53,760 bases of DNA from Burkholderiales bacterium (GCA_019509985.1 JAEKLF010000052.1:1-53760), one strand, 5' to 3'; counted from the stretch's first letter, positions 1 to 8,611 are shown. Notes: a model not told the origin generated them from the sequence alone. Translations and numbers: made by a program.

Positions 1-2
1 AA

Positions 3-731
3 CGCGCCATGCTCAACCTGGCGCTGCGCGGCGTGTCCACCGAGCTGCTGGAACCCATTGAGGCCGAAGAGCGCGACCTGGCCAGCGTGCAGGCCCGCGC
101 GGCGCGGCTGACCAGCATCATTCCGCTGTTCATCATCATGGCCGTGCTCTACGGCGCGCTGACCGCGGCGCTGGACAGCACGGCCGGCGAACGAGAGCGC
201 GGCTCGCTGGAGCCGCTCTTGATGAACCCCGCGCCGCACGGCGCCATCGTGGCCGGCAAGTGGGGCGCCGTCGCACTGCTGAGCATGGCGGTGGCGTTGC
301 TGTCGAGCCTGAGCTTCGTGCCGGCGCAGTGGCTGCTGAAGAGCGACAGCCTGCAGGCGATGTTCCAGTTCGGGCCCGGCGAGGTGCTGGCCTTCTGGCT
401 GCTGCAGATCCCGCTCGCCGCGGGGCTGTCGGCGCTGCTGATGGCGCTGGCCATCCGCTCCAAGACCTTCAAGGAGGCGCAGGCCAGCAGCACGCTGGTC
501 ATCACGGCCATCAGCCTGATGCCCATGATCAGCATGTTCAACCCCGGCGGCGATGCGCCCTGGTATCTGTGGGTGCCAGGTCTTGCCCAGAACACGCTGA
601 TGCTGGCGGTGCTCAAGGGCGAATCGCTGCGCTGGGCGCAGGTGCTGCCGGGCGTGGTCGTCGGCTTCGCGCTCGCGGCCGTGGCGCTGTTCTATGTCGC
701 GCGCTCGATGCGCGCGGCCGTGGCGCGATGA
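3..731 (+). CDS. ABC-2 type transporter permease, NatB-like (5' end outside window)
   Basis: This is the C-terminal 242 residues of an ABC-2 family integral membrane permease; the reading frame is open from the first bases, so the gene begins before the window. Several hydrophobic segments alternate with short loops, and the conserved motif 'ERERGSLEPLLMNP' near residue 60 is typical of NatB/ABC-2 permeases, where it follows the first cytoplasmic loop. The partner ATPase would be expected upstream, outside the window. The substrate cannot be read from the sequence; NatB relatives export sodium or drugs. The stop codon overlaps the start of the next gene (ATGA), so the two are translationally coupled. 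Confidence 0.8.
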   Translation, partial: RAMLNLALRGVSTELLEPIEAEERDLASVQARAARLTSIIPLFIIMAVLYGALTAALDSTAGERERGSLEPLLMNPAPHGAIVAGKWGAVALLSMAVALLSSLSFVPAQWLLKSDSLQAMFQFGPGEVLAFWLLQIPLAAGLSALLMALAIRSKTFKEAQASSTLVITAISLMPMISMFNPGGDAPWYLWVPGLAQNTLMLAVLKGESLRWAQVLPGVVVGFALAAVALFYVARSMRAAVAR

Positions 732-1228
732 AGGCGGCCGCATCGGCCACGATCCTGCTGCTGGCGGGCTGCGCCAGCTTCAGCGGCTTCCAGCCCGCCA
801 CGCCCGACGGCTACGACGGCCCGACCGTCAATGTCGCCGACCAGACGCTCCCGGTGAACGCCGGCTTGGCGCAGGTCTTCGAGATGACGCAGGTCGACGG
901 CCGGCGGCTGCTGAGCACCAGCATCGCCACGCTGCAGGCCAACCAGGGCCGCGGCTTCAGCGTGGCGCCCACGGCCTTGAGCAACGAGGTGCCGCCCCAC
1001 CCTGCGCGCGTGCGGCTGCAGGTGGTCACGCAGTACGCATCGCCCATGCTCGCGGCGACGAATCCGACCTGCCGCGTGGACGGCGACGTGGCCTTTGCGC
1101 CCGAGGCCGGCAAGGCCTATCGCGTGGCCGGCCGTATCGCGCCCGAGCAGTGCGCGGTCTGGATCGAGGACCGGGCGACGCAGCAGCCGGTGACGGAGAG
1201 GGTCAGCGGCAAGGGCACCGGGCCTTAG
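728..1228 (+). CDS. Putative lipoprotein, unknown function
   Basis: A 166-residue protein whose N-terminus is a lipoprotein signal: a hydrophobic stretch followed by the lipobox L-A-G-C with Cys15 as the lipidation site. It should therefore be anchored in the inner or outer membrane facing the periplasm. The rest is hydrophilic and matches no family I recognise; two cysteines near residues 115 and 138 could form a disulphide. The ATG start overlaps the stop of the ABC permease gene by four bases, so it is probably a co-expressed accessory lipoprotein of that transporter. The role is inferred from context only. Confidence 0.7.
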   Translation: MKAAASATILLLAGCASFSGFQPATPDGYDGPTVNVADQTLPVNAGLAQVFEMTQVDGRRLLSTSIATLQANQGRGFSVAPTALSNEVPPHPARVRLQVVTQYASPMLAATNPTCRVDGDVAFAPEAGKAYRVAGRIAPEQCAVWIEDRATQQPVTERVSGKGTGP

Positions 1229-1731
1229 GCCTGGAGCCGCCGTGCGGCGGCTCTGAGCAACGCCCGCGAGTAGTGGCGGTGAAAGCCCAGCAGCGCGTTG
1301 AAGACCAGACCGAAGCGCGGCTCGGCACCCGGCGCCGGCGGGCGGCGCGGCACCACGGCCGAGCCGAACCACAGCGTCGTGCCGCCGCCCTCGCCCGCCT
1401 CGGTCTTGAACCAGGAGCGCGTGGCGCCGCTGTCCTCGTGCATCAACAGCTCGTTGCCGGCGCGCGCCTCGACGGTCCATGCCGCGAAACGCTCGGCCTC
1501 GCCTCGGGCCAAGGCCCGCGCCGCCGCGTCGCTGGACGGGCGGCCGAGCAGTTTGAGCAGCAAGCGTTCGACCTTGAAGAGCCGCGTCGTGTAGAAGGCC
1601 TCGACGAAGTCCGCCGGGCTGACAGCGCGTGGCAGCTTCATCGTGTAGGCATCGGCAAACGCGCGGCGCTCAGTGGCCAGGCGGCCGAGCAGGCTGTCGG
1701 GCGGGACGGGGGTATCGGTGACTTGGGCCAT
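1225..1731 (-). CDS. Conserved hypothetical protein (possibly DUF2867-like)
   Basis: A 168-residue soluble protein without a signal peptide. It has an N-terminal helical part containing 'FVEAFYTTRLFKVERLLL', a segment 'RSWFKTE' at about 105-111, and a beta-rich stretch 'TTLWFGSAVV' at about 118-127. This resembles small DUF2867-type proteins, but I am not certain of the family. It is convergent with the lipoprotein gene and overlaps its last four bases. The ATG at 1729-1731 is the best start because the frame upstream runs antisense through mnmG and is not coding. Confidence 0.65.
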   Translation of the reverse strand: MAQVTDTPVPPDSLLGRLATERRAFADAYTMKLPRAVSPADFVEAFYTTRLFKVERLLLKLLGRPSSDAAARALARGEAERFAAWTVEARAGNELLMHEDSGATRSWFKTEAGEGGGTTLWFGSAVVPRRPPAPGAEPRFGLVFNALLGFHRHYSRALLRAAARRLQA

Positions 1732-1771
1732 GGCGCGGCCGATTGTGGGGCCGCCCCAAATCCGCGCGGGG

Positions 1772-2032
1772 TCAGCCGCCCGGCGCCGTCGCCTGCTCCA
1801 TCCAGCCCAGCCAACGCATCGCCTGCTCACGGCTCTCGCCGCACATGATTTCGCTCGGCTGCAAGGAGCCGCAGACCGCCGGCCGCTCGGGCTGGCCGAA
1901 GATCTTGCAGCGGTCTTCCTCGTCCAGCTGCGCGCAACGCACGCCGGCCGGCTTGCCTGCAGGGTGGCCGGGGATGGGCGAGCTGATCGACGGGGCGATG
2001 CAGCAAGCGGCGCAGTGGGGACGGCAATCCAT
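1772..2032 (-). CDS. YkgJ family cysteine cluster protein
   Basis: An 86-residue protein of the YkgJ (formerly UPF0153) family. The signature is the cysteine cluster at the N-terminus, C-x2-H-C-x2-C-C, followed by 'GVRCAQLD', 'DRCKIFG' and '[15 protein letters not shown]', which together place about eight cysteines in the family pattern. Members are thought to bind zinc or an iron-sulphur cluster, and their function is unknown. It lies 40 bases upstream of the preceding minus-strand gene and could share its transcript. The length is typical for the short version of the family. Confidence 0.8.
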   Translation of the reverse strand: MDCRPHCAACCIAPSISSPIPGHPAGKPAGVRCAQLDEEDRCKIFGQPERPAVCGSLQPSEIMCGESREQAMRWLGWMEQATAPGG

Positions 2033-2085
2033 GGTGAGTCGGGGTTAGAAATCGAATTGTCGGTGCTCCGGGCACGACTACATTC

Positions 2086-2766
2086 ATGAGGCACTCTCCC
2101 CTCACCAGCATGCCAATCCGAACCTGCCTTGTCCTGCCCCTCGCGCTGAGCCTGATGGCCGGCAGCAGCGCCGCGCTGGCCCAGGCCGAGCGCCGGCTGG
2201 CGCCGGTCGACCAGGCGGCGTCGATGCCCGATTTCTTCAGCTTCCGCGCCCGCCTGCAGGCCGCCGTGGCCCGGCACGACACCGCCGCTGTGCTGGCGGC
2301 GCTCGGCAAGGACGTGGAGCTGTCCTTTGGCGGCGAGCGCGGCGTGGAGGGCTTCAAGGCGATGTGGAAGCCCGAGGCCGCGGGCAGCCTTCTGTGGGAC
2401 ACGCTGGCCACCGCGCTGGCGTTGGGCGGCAGCTTCGACGGGCAGGGCCGCTTCATGGCGCCTTACGTCGCGTCCACCTGGCCGCGCGGCACCGACTTCC
2501 ACATCGCCGTCGCTGCGGTCGCCCCGGGTGTGCAGGTGCGCGCCGCTGCCAGCGACGCCGCCCCGGTCGTTGCGAGCCTGGACTTCTCGATCCTCGACAC
2601 GGCCGACCAGGCCGGCGAGGCAGCGGGCTGGACCGCCGTGAAGCTGCCCTCGGGGCAGACGGGCTATGTGCGCAGCCCGCTGGTGCGCAGCCCGCTCGAC
2701 TACCGCGTCGGGTTCTCCAAGGTCGCCGGACGCTGGCAGATCGACTACTTCATCGCCGGCGACTGA
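2086..2766 (+). CDS. Exported protein with SH3-like C-terminal region
   Basis: A 226-residue protein with a cleavable signal peptide ending near 'AALAQ'. The mature part contains a helical segment (about residues 45-100) and a C-terminal region with 'VQVRAAAS', 'WTAVKLPSGQTGYV' and 'WQIDYFIAGD', which resembles a bacterial SH3-type fold used for peptide or cell-wall binding in the periplasm. I do not recognise a named family beyond that. The first ATG at 2086 is given; the ATG at 2110 gives a more compact signal peptide and is a real alternative, and neither has a clear ribosome-binding site. It lies in the same direction as mnmG, 114 bases upstream. Confidence 0.65.
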   Translation: MRHSPLTSMPIRTCLVLPLALSLMAGSSAALAQAERRLAPVDQAASMPDFFSFRARLQAAVARHDTAAVLAALGKDVELSFGGERGVEGFKAMWKPEAAGSLLWDTLATALALGGSFDGQGRFMAPYVASTWPRGTDFHIAVAAVAPGVQVRAAASDAAPVVASLDFSILDTADQAGEAAGWTAVKLPSGQTGYVRSPLVRSPLDYRVGFSKVAGRWQIDYFIAGD

Positions 2767-2806
2767 TCTCACACGCCGCCCCGGGGCAAGCACGCCATGG
2801 GGTGAC

Positions 2807-2815
2807 TTATCCACA
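2807..2815 (+). promoter_or_regulatory. DnaA box upstream of mnmG
   Basis: The sequence TTATCCACA is an exact match to the high-affinity Escherichia coli DnaA-box consensus. It sits in the 114-base gap before mnmG, next to the AT-richer stretch 'GTAAAATT'. In many bacteria the origin lies beside mnmG, so the position is suggestive. A single box does not make an origin; it may instead regulate mnmG transcription. Confidence 0.5.
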
Positions 2816-2880
2816 GCCAGTTCGTAAAATTCGGGGTTTGCCCCAGCGCTCGCGCGGGCACTGCTCTTTCCAGGACCGAG

Positions 2881-4833
2881 ATGCTCTACCCCAAGGAATT
2901 CGATGTCATCGTCGTCGGCGGCGGCCATGCCGGCACGGAGGCAGCGCTGGCTGCCGCCCGCATGGGCGCGCAGACGCTGCTGCTGACCCACAACATCGAG
3001 ACGCTGGGCCAGATGAGCTGCAACCCCAGCATCGGCGGCATTGGCAAGGGTCATCTCGTCAAGGAAGTCGACGCACTGGGCGGCGCGATGGCGCTGGCCA
3101 CCGACGAAGGCGGCATCCAGTTCCGCATCCTGAACGGCAGCAAGGGCCCAGCCGTGCGCGCCACCCGCGCGCAGGCCGACCGCATCCTCTACAAAGCCGC
3201 CATCCGCCGCATGCTGGAGAACCAGCCCAACCTGCAGCTGTTCCAGCAGGCGGTGGACGACCTGATGGTGGAAGGCGACCGCGTCGTCGGCGCCGTCACG
3301 CAGGCCGGCATCCGTTTCCGCGCCCGCGCCGTCGTGCTGACGGCCGGTACTTTCCTCGATGGCCGCATCCATGTGGGCCTGGAGAACTACAGCGCCGGCC
3401 GTGCGGGCGACCCGCCGGCGGTGTCACTCTCCGCGCGCTTGAAGGAACTGAAGCTGCCGCAGGGGCGCCTGAAGACCGGCACGCCGCCGCGCATCGACGG
3501 CCGCACCATCGACTTCAGCAAGTGCGAAGCGCAGCCCGGCGATCTGGAGCCGGTGCCCGTGTTCAGCTTCATCGGCAACACGGCGATGCACCCGCAGCAG
3601 GTGCCCTGCTGGATCACGCACACCAATCTGCGCACGCACGAGATCATCCGCAGCGGCTTCGACCGCAGCCCGATGTTCACCGGCGTCATCGAGGGCGTCG
3701 GCCCGCGTTATTGCCCCAGCATCGAGGACAAGGTCAACCGCTTCGCCGACAAGGACTCGCACCAGATCTTCCTGGAACCGGAAGGGCTGACGACGCACGA
3801 GTTCTACCCGAACGGCATCTCCACCTCCCTGCCCTTCGACATCCAGCTGGCCGCGGTGCGCAGCATCCCCGGCCTGGAGAACGCCGACATCCTGCGCCCC
3901 GGCTACGCCATCGAGTACGACTACTTCGACCCGCGCGGGCTGAAGGCCTCGTTCGAGACCAAGGTCATCCAGGGCTTGTTCTTCGCCGGGCAGATCAACG
4001 GCACGACCGGCTACGAGGAGGCTGCGGCCCAGGGCCTGTTCGCTGGACTGAACGCGGCGCTGCAAGTTCGCGGTGACGGCCCGTGGACGCCGGCGCGCGA
4101 CCAGGCCTACCTGGGCGTGCTGGTGGACGACCTCATCACCAAGGGCGTCACCGAGCCCTACCGCATGTTCACCAGCCGCGCCGAGTTCCGCCTGCAGCTG
4201 CGCGAGGACAATGCCGATGCGCGCCTGACGGAAACTGGCCGCCAGCTGGGCCTGGTGAACGACGAGCGCTGGGCCGCCTTCAACCGCAAGCGCGACGCTG
4301 TTTCACGTGAAACCGAGAAGCTGAAGAGCACCTGGGTGCATCCCGGCATCCTGCCGGCGGCGGACGCAGAGCGTTTGGTCGGCAAGGCGCTGGAGCGCGA
4401 GTACAGCCTGGCGGACCTGCTGCGCCGTCCCGGCGTCGGCTTCGACACGGTTGCCGAGGTGGCTGCGATTGCACGACCCGAGGTGGGTGTTTCACGTGAA
4501 ACGCTGGTCACCGAGCTTGGACGCGAGCTGGCCGATCTCGTCGCCGAGCAGGTCGAGATCAGTACCAAGTACGCCGGCTACATCAACAAGCAGGTCGACG
4601 ACGTCGCCCGCGCCGCCCACTTCGAGCACCTGAAGCTGCCCGACGACCTGGACTATGGGCTCGTCCACGCCCTCTCCTTCGAGGCCCGACAGAAGCTGAA
4701 CAGCCATCGCCCCGAGACGCTGGGCCAGGCCTCGCGCATCTCCGGCATCACGCCGGCCGCGATCTCGCTGCTGCTGGTGCATCTGAAGAAGGGCAAGTTC
4801 AAGGGGTTCACGGCAGAGGTGGAAGCGGCATGA
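2881..4833 (+). CDS. mnmG: tRNA uridine-5-carboxymethylaminomethyl(34) synthesis protein MnmG
   Basis: The 650-residue protein is the FAD-binding half of the MnmE-MnmG complex, which adds carboxymethylaminomethyl groups to U34 of certain tRNAs in the cytoplasm. The N-terminal Rossmann motif '[12 protein letters not shown]', the family blocks '[18 protein letters not shown]', '[15 protein letters not shown]' and '[13 protein letters not shown]', and the C-terminal 'YAGYI' block are all present. Length matches the family (about 630-650). Two parS-like palindromes lie inside the gene, both encoding V-S-R-E-T. Its TGA overlaps the next ATG. In Burkholderiales mnmG heads the mnmG-rsmG-parA-parB cluster. 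Confidence 0.98.
   Translation: MLYPKEFDVIVVGGGHAGTEAALAAARMGAQTLLLTHNIETLGQMSCNPSIGGIGKGHLVKEVDALGGAMALATDEGGIQFRILNGSKGPAVRATRAQADRILYKAAIRRMLENQPNLQLFQQAVDDLMVEGDRVVGAVTQAGIRFRARAVVLTAGTFLDGRIHVGLENYSAGRAGDPPAVSLSARLKELKLPQGRLKTGTPPRIDGRTIDFSKCEAQPGDLEPVPVFSFIGNTAMHPQQVPCWITHTNLRTHEIIRSGFDRSPMFTGVIEGVGPRYCPSIEDKVNRFADKDSHQIFLEPEGLTTHEFYPNGISTSLPFDIQLAAVRSIPGLENADILRPGYAIEYDYFDPRGLKASFETKVIQGLFFAGQINGTTGYEEAAAQGLFAGLNAALQVRGDGPWTPARDQAYLGVLVDDLITKGVTEPYRMFTSRAEFRLQLREDNADARLTETGRQLGLVNDERWAAFNRKRDAVSRETEKLKSTWVHPGILPAADAERLVGKALEREYSLADLLRRPGVGFDTVAEVAAIARPEVGVSRETLVTELGRELADLVAEQVEISTKYAGYINKQVDDVARAAHFEHLKLPDDLDYGLVHALSFEARQKLNSHRPETLGQASRISGITPAAISLLLVHLKKGKFKGFTAEVEAA
4299..4314 (+). 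promoter_or_regulatory. parS-like centromere site 1 (inside mnmG)
   Basis: The 16-mer TGTTTCACGTGAAACC differs at one end base from the palindromic chromosomal parS consensus TGTTTCACGTGAAACA. ParB loads here as a CTP-dependent clamp. It lies within codons for V-S-R-E-T of MnmG. Confidence 0.85.
4488..4503 (+). promoter_or_regulatory. parS-like centromere site 2 (inside mnmG)
   Basis: TGTTTCACGTGAAACG matches the parS consensus at 15 of 16 positions. It lies 189 bases after site 1 in the same reading frame, and again encodes V-S-R-E-T. Confidence 0.85.
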
Positions 4834-5336
4834 AGACAGCACTGGTCATCATCGACACCCAGGTGGGTGCCTTCACGGGTGAGTGGGCGATGCCCGATGG
4901 CGATGCGCTCGTTGCCACCTGCCGGCGTGCCGTCGCCCATGCCCGGGCGCAAGGTTGGACGGTGCTCTGGGTGCAACACCACGAACCCGCCGGCGCGATG
5001 GACGGCGCTGGGTTTGCCATTGACCCGCGCCTGGAGCCGGCCGACGGCGAAGCACGCATCGTCAAAGTGGAGGCCGATGCCTTCAGCAACGCGGCCCTCG
5101 CCCAGTTGCTGTCCGGCCACGACCGCATCCTGCTCGCCGGCCTGCAAAGCGATTGCTGTGTTCAAGCCACGGCGGCGGGCGGAAAGCGTCGCGGGCTGCC
5201 GGTGACGCTGGTGGGGGATGCCCATCACACCTGGCCACAAAAGGACCTCAGCGCCATCGAAGTGCGGGACCAAGTCAATCGACAACTTGCCGAGGCCGGC
5301 GTTCCTCTGACCACCCTGGCCGAGGTGCTGGCTTGA
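4830..5336 (+). CDS. Isochorismatase family cysteine hydrolase
   Basis: A 168-residue cysteine hydrolase of the isochorismatase-like fold. The expected catalytic triad is visible: Asp9 in 'VIIDTQ', Lys79 in 'RIVKVE' and Cys110 in 'QSDCCV'. Members hydrolyse small amides or enol ethers (nicotinamide, isochorismate, ureidoacrylate); the substrate here cannot be assigned. The start overlaps the mnmG stop by four bases and the stop overlaps the TTG start of rsmG, so it is translationally locked between two RNA-modification genes. In most relatives mnmG and rsmG are adjacent, so this gene looks like an insertion into the operon. Confidence 0.88.
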   Translation: MKTALVIIDTQVGAFTGEWAMPDGDALVATCRRAVAHARAQGWTVLWVQHHEPAGAMDGAGFAIDPRLEPADGEARIVKVEADAFSNAALAQLLSGHDRILLAGLQSDCCVQATAAGGKRRGLPVTLVGDAHHTWPQKDLSAIEVRDQVNRQLAEAGVPLTTLAEVLA

Positions 5337-5965
5337 ACCTCGCAGACCGACTGGCCCAGGACGTGGCGTCACTGGGCCTGGATCTCAACGCCCACCAGCA
5401 GGAACTGCTGCTGGCCTACCTGGCCTTGCTGCAGAAGTGGAACAGGGTCTACAACCTGACTGCGGTGCGTGACCCGGCGCAGATGTTGAGTCATCACCTG
5501 GTGGATAGCCTTTCCGTCATCGCGCCGCTGCAGCGCCACGGTGCACCGACCCGGTTGATGGATGTTGGCGCCGGCGGCGGCCTGCCGGGCGTCGTCATGG
5601 CCATCTGCTTCCCCGGCACCGACGTCAGCTGCGTGGACGCCGTTGCCAAAAAGGCGACCTTCATCCAGCAAGTCGCGGCCGAGCTGAAGCTGCCCAACCT
5701 GCACGGCGTGCACAGCCGCGTCGAAGCGCTGAAAACCCAGCCGTTTGGCGTCATCACCTCCCGTGCCTTTGCCTCGCTGGTCGACTTCACCACCCTCACC
5801 CGCCAGCACCTGGCCGGGGGCGCCGTCTGGATGGCCATGAAGGGCCAGCACCCGGCCGACGAGATCGCCGCGCTGCCGGCCGACGTGGACGTGTTTCACG
5901 TGGAACAACTGGCCGTCCCGGGCCTGGACGCCCAGCGCTGCATCGTCTGGATGCGGCCTCGTTGA
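5333..5965 (+). CDS. rsmG: 16S rRNA (guanine(527)-N7)-methyltransferase RsmG
   Basis: The 210-residue enzyme methylates N7 of G527 in 16S rRNA using S-adenosylmethionine. The SAM-binding motif 'LMDVGAGGGLPG', the preceding 'WNRVYNLTAVRD' and 'HHLVDSL' blocks and 'SRAFASL' are diagnostic. I chose the TTG at 5333 because it gives the normal N-terminus, matches the family length (about 207) and forms a TTGA overlap with the stop of the previous gene; no suitable ATG exists near it. A parS-like site lies near its 3' end. Loss of RsmG is known to give low-level streptomycin resistance. Confidence 0.96.
   Translation: MNLADRLAQDVASLGLDLNAHQQELLLAYLALLQKWNRVYNLTAVRDPAQMLSHHLVDSLSVIAPLQRHGAPTRLMDVGAGGGLPGVVMAICFPGTDVSCVDAVAKKATFIQQVAAELKLPNLHGVHSRVEALKTQPFGVITSRAFASLVDFTTLTRQHLAGGAVWMAMKGQHPADEIAALPADVDVFHVEQLAVPGLDAQRCIVWMRPR
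5892..5907 (+). promoter_or_regulatory. parS-like centromere site 3 (inside rsmG)
   Basis: TGTTTCACGTGGAACA matches the parS consensus at 15 of 16 positions, the mismatch being one central-arm base. It lies 137 bases before parA. The reading frame differs from that of sites 1 and 2, encoding F-H-V-E-Q, so the conserved element is the DNA rather than a peptide. Confidence 0.8.
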
Positions 5966-6043
5966 GCCCTCGGCGCGGGTCACGCCTGAGTCTTACAGCC
6001 GCCCCGCGCCGGTACGATGCCGGCTGACCGAGAACTCGAATCC

Positions 6044-6817
6044 ATGGCCAAGATTTTCTGCATCGCCAACCAGAAGGGCGGCGTCGGCAAGACCACCACC
6101 ACCGTCAACCTCGCCGCCGGCCTCGCGCAGATCGGCCAGCGCGTGCTGGTCGTCGACCTGGACCCGCAGGGGAACGCGACCATGGGTTCCGGCATCGACA
6201 AGCGCAAGCTGGAGCTGACCGTCTACGACGTGCTGCTGGAGTCTGCCTCCATCGCCGAGTCGCGCGTGAAGGCCGACAAGGCGGGCTACGACGTGCTGGG
6301 CGCCAACCGCGAGCTGGCCGGCGCCGAGGTGGACCTGGTGGCACTGGAACGCCGCGAAAAGCGCATCAAGACGGCCATCGCCGAGGTCTCGGCCGACTAC
6401 GACTTCATCCTGATCGACTGCCCGCCGTCGCTGTCCATGCTGACGCTGAACGGGCTGTGCAGCGCCCACGGCGTCATCGTGCCCATGCAGTGCGAGTACT
6501 TCGCCCTCGAAGGCCTGACCGACCTGGTCAACACCATCAAGCAGATCCACGCCAACCTGAACCCCGACCTGGAGATCATCGGCCTGCTGCGCGTCATGTT
6601 CGACCCGCGCATCACGCTGCAGCAGCAGGTCAGCGACCAGCTCAAGGCTCACTTCGGCAACAAGGTCTTCGACACCGTCATCCCGCGCAACGTGCGGCTG
6701 GCCGAAGCGCCGAGCTACGGCCTGCCCGGCGTGGTGTTCGACCCCAGCTCCAAAGGTGCGCAGGCGTTTGTCGAGTTCGCCAAGGAGATGGTGAGGCGAA
6801 TTGAGACGATGCGGTGA
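6044..6817 (+). CDS. parA: Chromosome partitioning ATPase ParA (Soj)
   Basis: A 257-residue deviant Walker-type ATPase that binds DNA non-specifically when ATP-bound and drives segregation of ParB-parS complexes. The Walker A motif 'KGGVGKTTT' lies at about residues 11-19, the Walker A' 'VVDLDPQGNAT' follows near 40, and 'LIDCPPSL' is the Walker B. I prefer the ATG at 6044 (M-A-K-I-F), which gives the usual Soj N-terminus, over the ATG at 6017. It follows rsmG by 78 bases. Its normal partner parB is not next to it but starts at 20992. Confidence 0.96.
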   Translation: MAKIFCIANQKGGVGKTTTTVNLAAGLAQIGQRVLVVDLDPQGNATMGSGIDKRKLELTVYDVLLESASIAESRVKADKAGYDVLGANRELAGAEVDLVALERREKRIKTAIAEVSADYDFILIDCPPSLSMLTLNGLCSAHGVIVPMQCEYFALEGLTDLVNTIKQIHANLNPDLEIIGLLRVMFDPRITLQQQVSDQLKAHFGNKVFDTVIPRNVRLAEAPSYGLPGVVFDPSSKGAQAFVEFAKEMVRRIETMR

Positions 6818-6827
6818 ACACCGGCTG

Positions 6828-7289
6828 ATGCGTTGGACGCGGGTGTTCGGCTGGGCCACGCTGGCCATCGTCACGGTGATAGCCGGTTGCACGCTGCTGC
6901 TGAATCGGCTGCTGCCCGACGATCTTTGCGCGACCGAGATATTCGCCAAAGTGCGGTCGCCCAGCGGCAAGCTCACGGCCATCGTCTATGAAATCGACTG
7001 CGGTGCGACGACCAGTTTTTCGCGTCAAGTGGTGATCGTTCCAACACCGGAAGGGCGAATCGATCCCCAAGCCTTGCCCCGCGGCTTCTTCGCCATTTCC
7101 CTCGGCTCGACCGTCGACACCAGTCCGCCCATGCGCGCCAGCCTCGTCGATCTCAGCTGGTTGTCCGACGATCGCCTGGGCATCGCTTACCCTGCCGGCT
7201 CCCGCCTGATCCGATCCGCTGCCCGCAGCGGCGGCGTCGACATGACCTACCGAACCTATCTCAACGCCGCCCACCGCGCGCCACCATGA
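6828..7289 (+). CDS. Hypothetical membrane-anchored protein
   Basis: A 153-residue protein starting 10 bases after parA. An N-terminal hydrophobic helix (about residues 5-25) contains a cysteine in 'VIAGCTLLL', so it is either a membrane anchor or a lipoprotein with an imperfect lipobox. The remainder is a periplasmic beta-rich domain with two cysteines and 'SPSGKLTAIVYEIDCG', a pattern seen in small DUF5412/6201-like proteins, but I cannot name the family. Its stop overlaps the ATG of the following acetyltransferase. An upstream in-frame TTG at 6801 overlaps parA; the ATG is preferred. Confidence 0.6.
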   Translation: MRWTRVFGWATLAIVTVIAGCTLLLNRLLPDDLCATEIFAKVRSPSGKLTAIVYEIDCGATTSFSRQVVIVPTPEGRIDPQALPRGFFAISLGSTVDTSPPMRASLVDLSWLSDDRLGIAYPAGSRLIRSAARSGGVDMTYRTYLNAAHRAPP

Positions 7290-7825
7290 GTTTGGCTGCC
7301 CTGCGCCCCATGACCCCAGCGGACGCCGACGCCGTTGCCGCCCTGCACGCCACCAGCTGGCGCAGCGCCTACCGCGGCATCGTGCCCGACGGCTTCCTCG
7401 ACCATGACGTCTTCGCCGACCGCCAAGCCGTCTGGCGCGAGCGCCTGCAAACGTCGCCGGTGGCCTCTGCCTTCGGCATCGTGGCCGAAGACGCCGCCGG
7501 CCAGCTGGTCGGCTTCGCCTACGTGCTGCCCGGCCATGACCCCGTCTGCGGCACGCTGGTCGACAACCTGCACGTGCACCCCGAGCTGAAGGGCGGCGGC
7601 ATCGGCCGGCGGCTGCTACAGGCCGTCGTCCGCGAGCTGGGGCCGGCGCACACCCAGCCTCTGCACCTGTGGGTGCTGGACCAGAACGAACCCGCCAAGC
7701 GCTTCTACGCCCGCATGGGTGCCGAGTTCATCGACCCCGGCATGACGCCGCCTTTCGGTGGCGTCTGCCTGCCGGAATGGCGCTGCATCTGGCGCGATCC
7801 ATCTGCCCTGCTCTCCGATGCTTGA
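7286..7825 (+). CDS. GNAT family N-acetyltransferase
   Basis: A 179-residue GCN5-related acetyltransferase. The N-terminus 'ALRPMTPADADAVAALH' is the usual first strand and helix. The acetyl-CoA loop is 'GGGIGRRLLQ' (the R/Q-x-x-G-x-G/A pattern) after 'LHVHPELK', and motif B 'NEPAKRFYARMG' follows. Substrate unknown. It overlaps the gene before it (ATGA) and, by eight bases, the acetyltransferase after it, so three genes form one compact translational unit behind parA. Confidence 0.9.
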   Translation: MSLAALRPMTPADADAVAALHATSWRSAYRGIVPDGFLDHDVFADRQAVWRERLQTSPVASAFGIVAEDAAGQLVGFAYVLPGHDPVCGTLVDNLHVHPELKGGGIGRRLLQAVVRELGPAHTQPLHLWVLDQNEPAKRFYARMGAEFIDPGMTPPFGGVCLPEWRCIWRDPSALLSDA

Positions 7826-8564
7826 TGACCTCGCCCTGCGCGCCGAACTCGCCGGCCTCGACGCCAGCGCCCCGCCCCAGCAGGCCGACATCGACGGCTG
7901 GCTGATCCGCCTGTCGCCGGGCAAGGCCAAGCGTTCGCGCTGCATCAATGCGCTGCGCGAAGGCACGCTGCCACTGGACGATCTGCTCGCCCGCTGCCAG
8001 CAGGCCTACGACGCCGCCGGCCTGCCGCTGGCCATCCGCGTGACGCCCTGGAGCCAGCCGGCCGACCTGGATGCCCACCTCGCCGCCAAGGGTTGGGGCG
8101 TGTTCGATGCCGCAGACGTGATGGTGCTGGACACCCTCACCCCGGAGCCCGCGCCCGTCGCCCTGCAGACTCTCGCCGCCGCCGCCTATGCCGCCACCAT
8201 CGGCGCATTGCGTGGCTCATCGCCAACTGCTATTGCCGCCCAGGCCGAACGCATCGCTAACGCCCCGGTCACCTACCAGGGCTTTGCGCTGAGCGACACC
8301 GACGGCAAGCTGCTCGCCTGCGGCCAGATGGTCGTCGACGGCGACATCGTCGGTCTCTACGACATCGCCTCGGCCGTCGAGCGTCAGGGCCATGGCGAGC
8401 GCCTGTGCCGCGCGCTGCTGGCCCTCGCTCACGCCCAGGGCGCGCGCCAGGCCTATCTGCAGGTGGGCAGCGACAACGAGCCCGCCAAGCGTCTGTACAC
8501 GCGCATGGGCTTTGTCTTCGCCTACCGCTACCACTACCGCAGCCCTGAGCGCGAGCTGACCTGA
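7818..8564 (+). CDS. GNAT family N-acetyltransferase (two-domain type)
   Basis: A 248-residue acetyltransferase. The N-terminal half ('QADIDGWLIRLSPGKAKR') is the degenerate GNAT-like domain common in this subfamily. The C-terminal half carries the acetyl-CoA loop 'RQGHGERLCRALL' and 'NEPAKRLYTRMGF'. The ATG at 7818 overlaps the preceding gene by eight bases and gives the usual N-terminus. It shares the 'NEPAKR-YxRMG' block with its neighbour, which suggests either a shared origin or simply the conserved GNAT motif. Substrate unknown. Confidence 0.88.
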   Translation: MLDDLALRAELAGLDASAPPQQADIDGWLIRLSPGKAKRSRCINALREGTLPLDDLLARCQQAYDAAGLPLAIRVTPWSQPADLDAHLAAKGWGVFDAADVMVLDTLTPEPAPVALQTLAAAAYAATIGALRGSSPTAIAAQAERIANAPVTYQGFALSDTDGKLLACGQMVVDGDIVGLYDIASAVERQGHGERLCRALLALAHAQGARQAYLQVGSDNEPAKRLYTRMGFVFAYRYHYRSPERELT

Positions 8565-8611
8565 GGCGCGCCGCCCGCCCTCGAGGGCGTCAGGTTTCGT
8601 AACCAATTTCA

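Noticed and set aside
1225..3372. Long 715-codon minus-strand frame running through mnmG
   Set aside because: Only its last 169 codons (to 1731) look like a real gene. The rest is antisense to mnmG and reads as an Arg/Gly/Ala-rich shadow of GC-rich codons.
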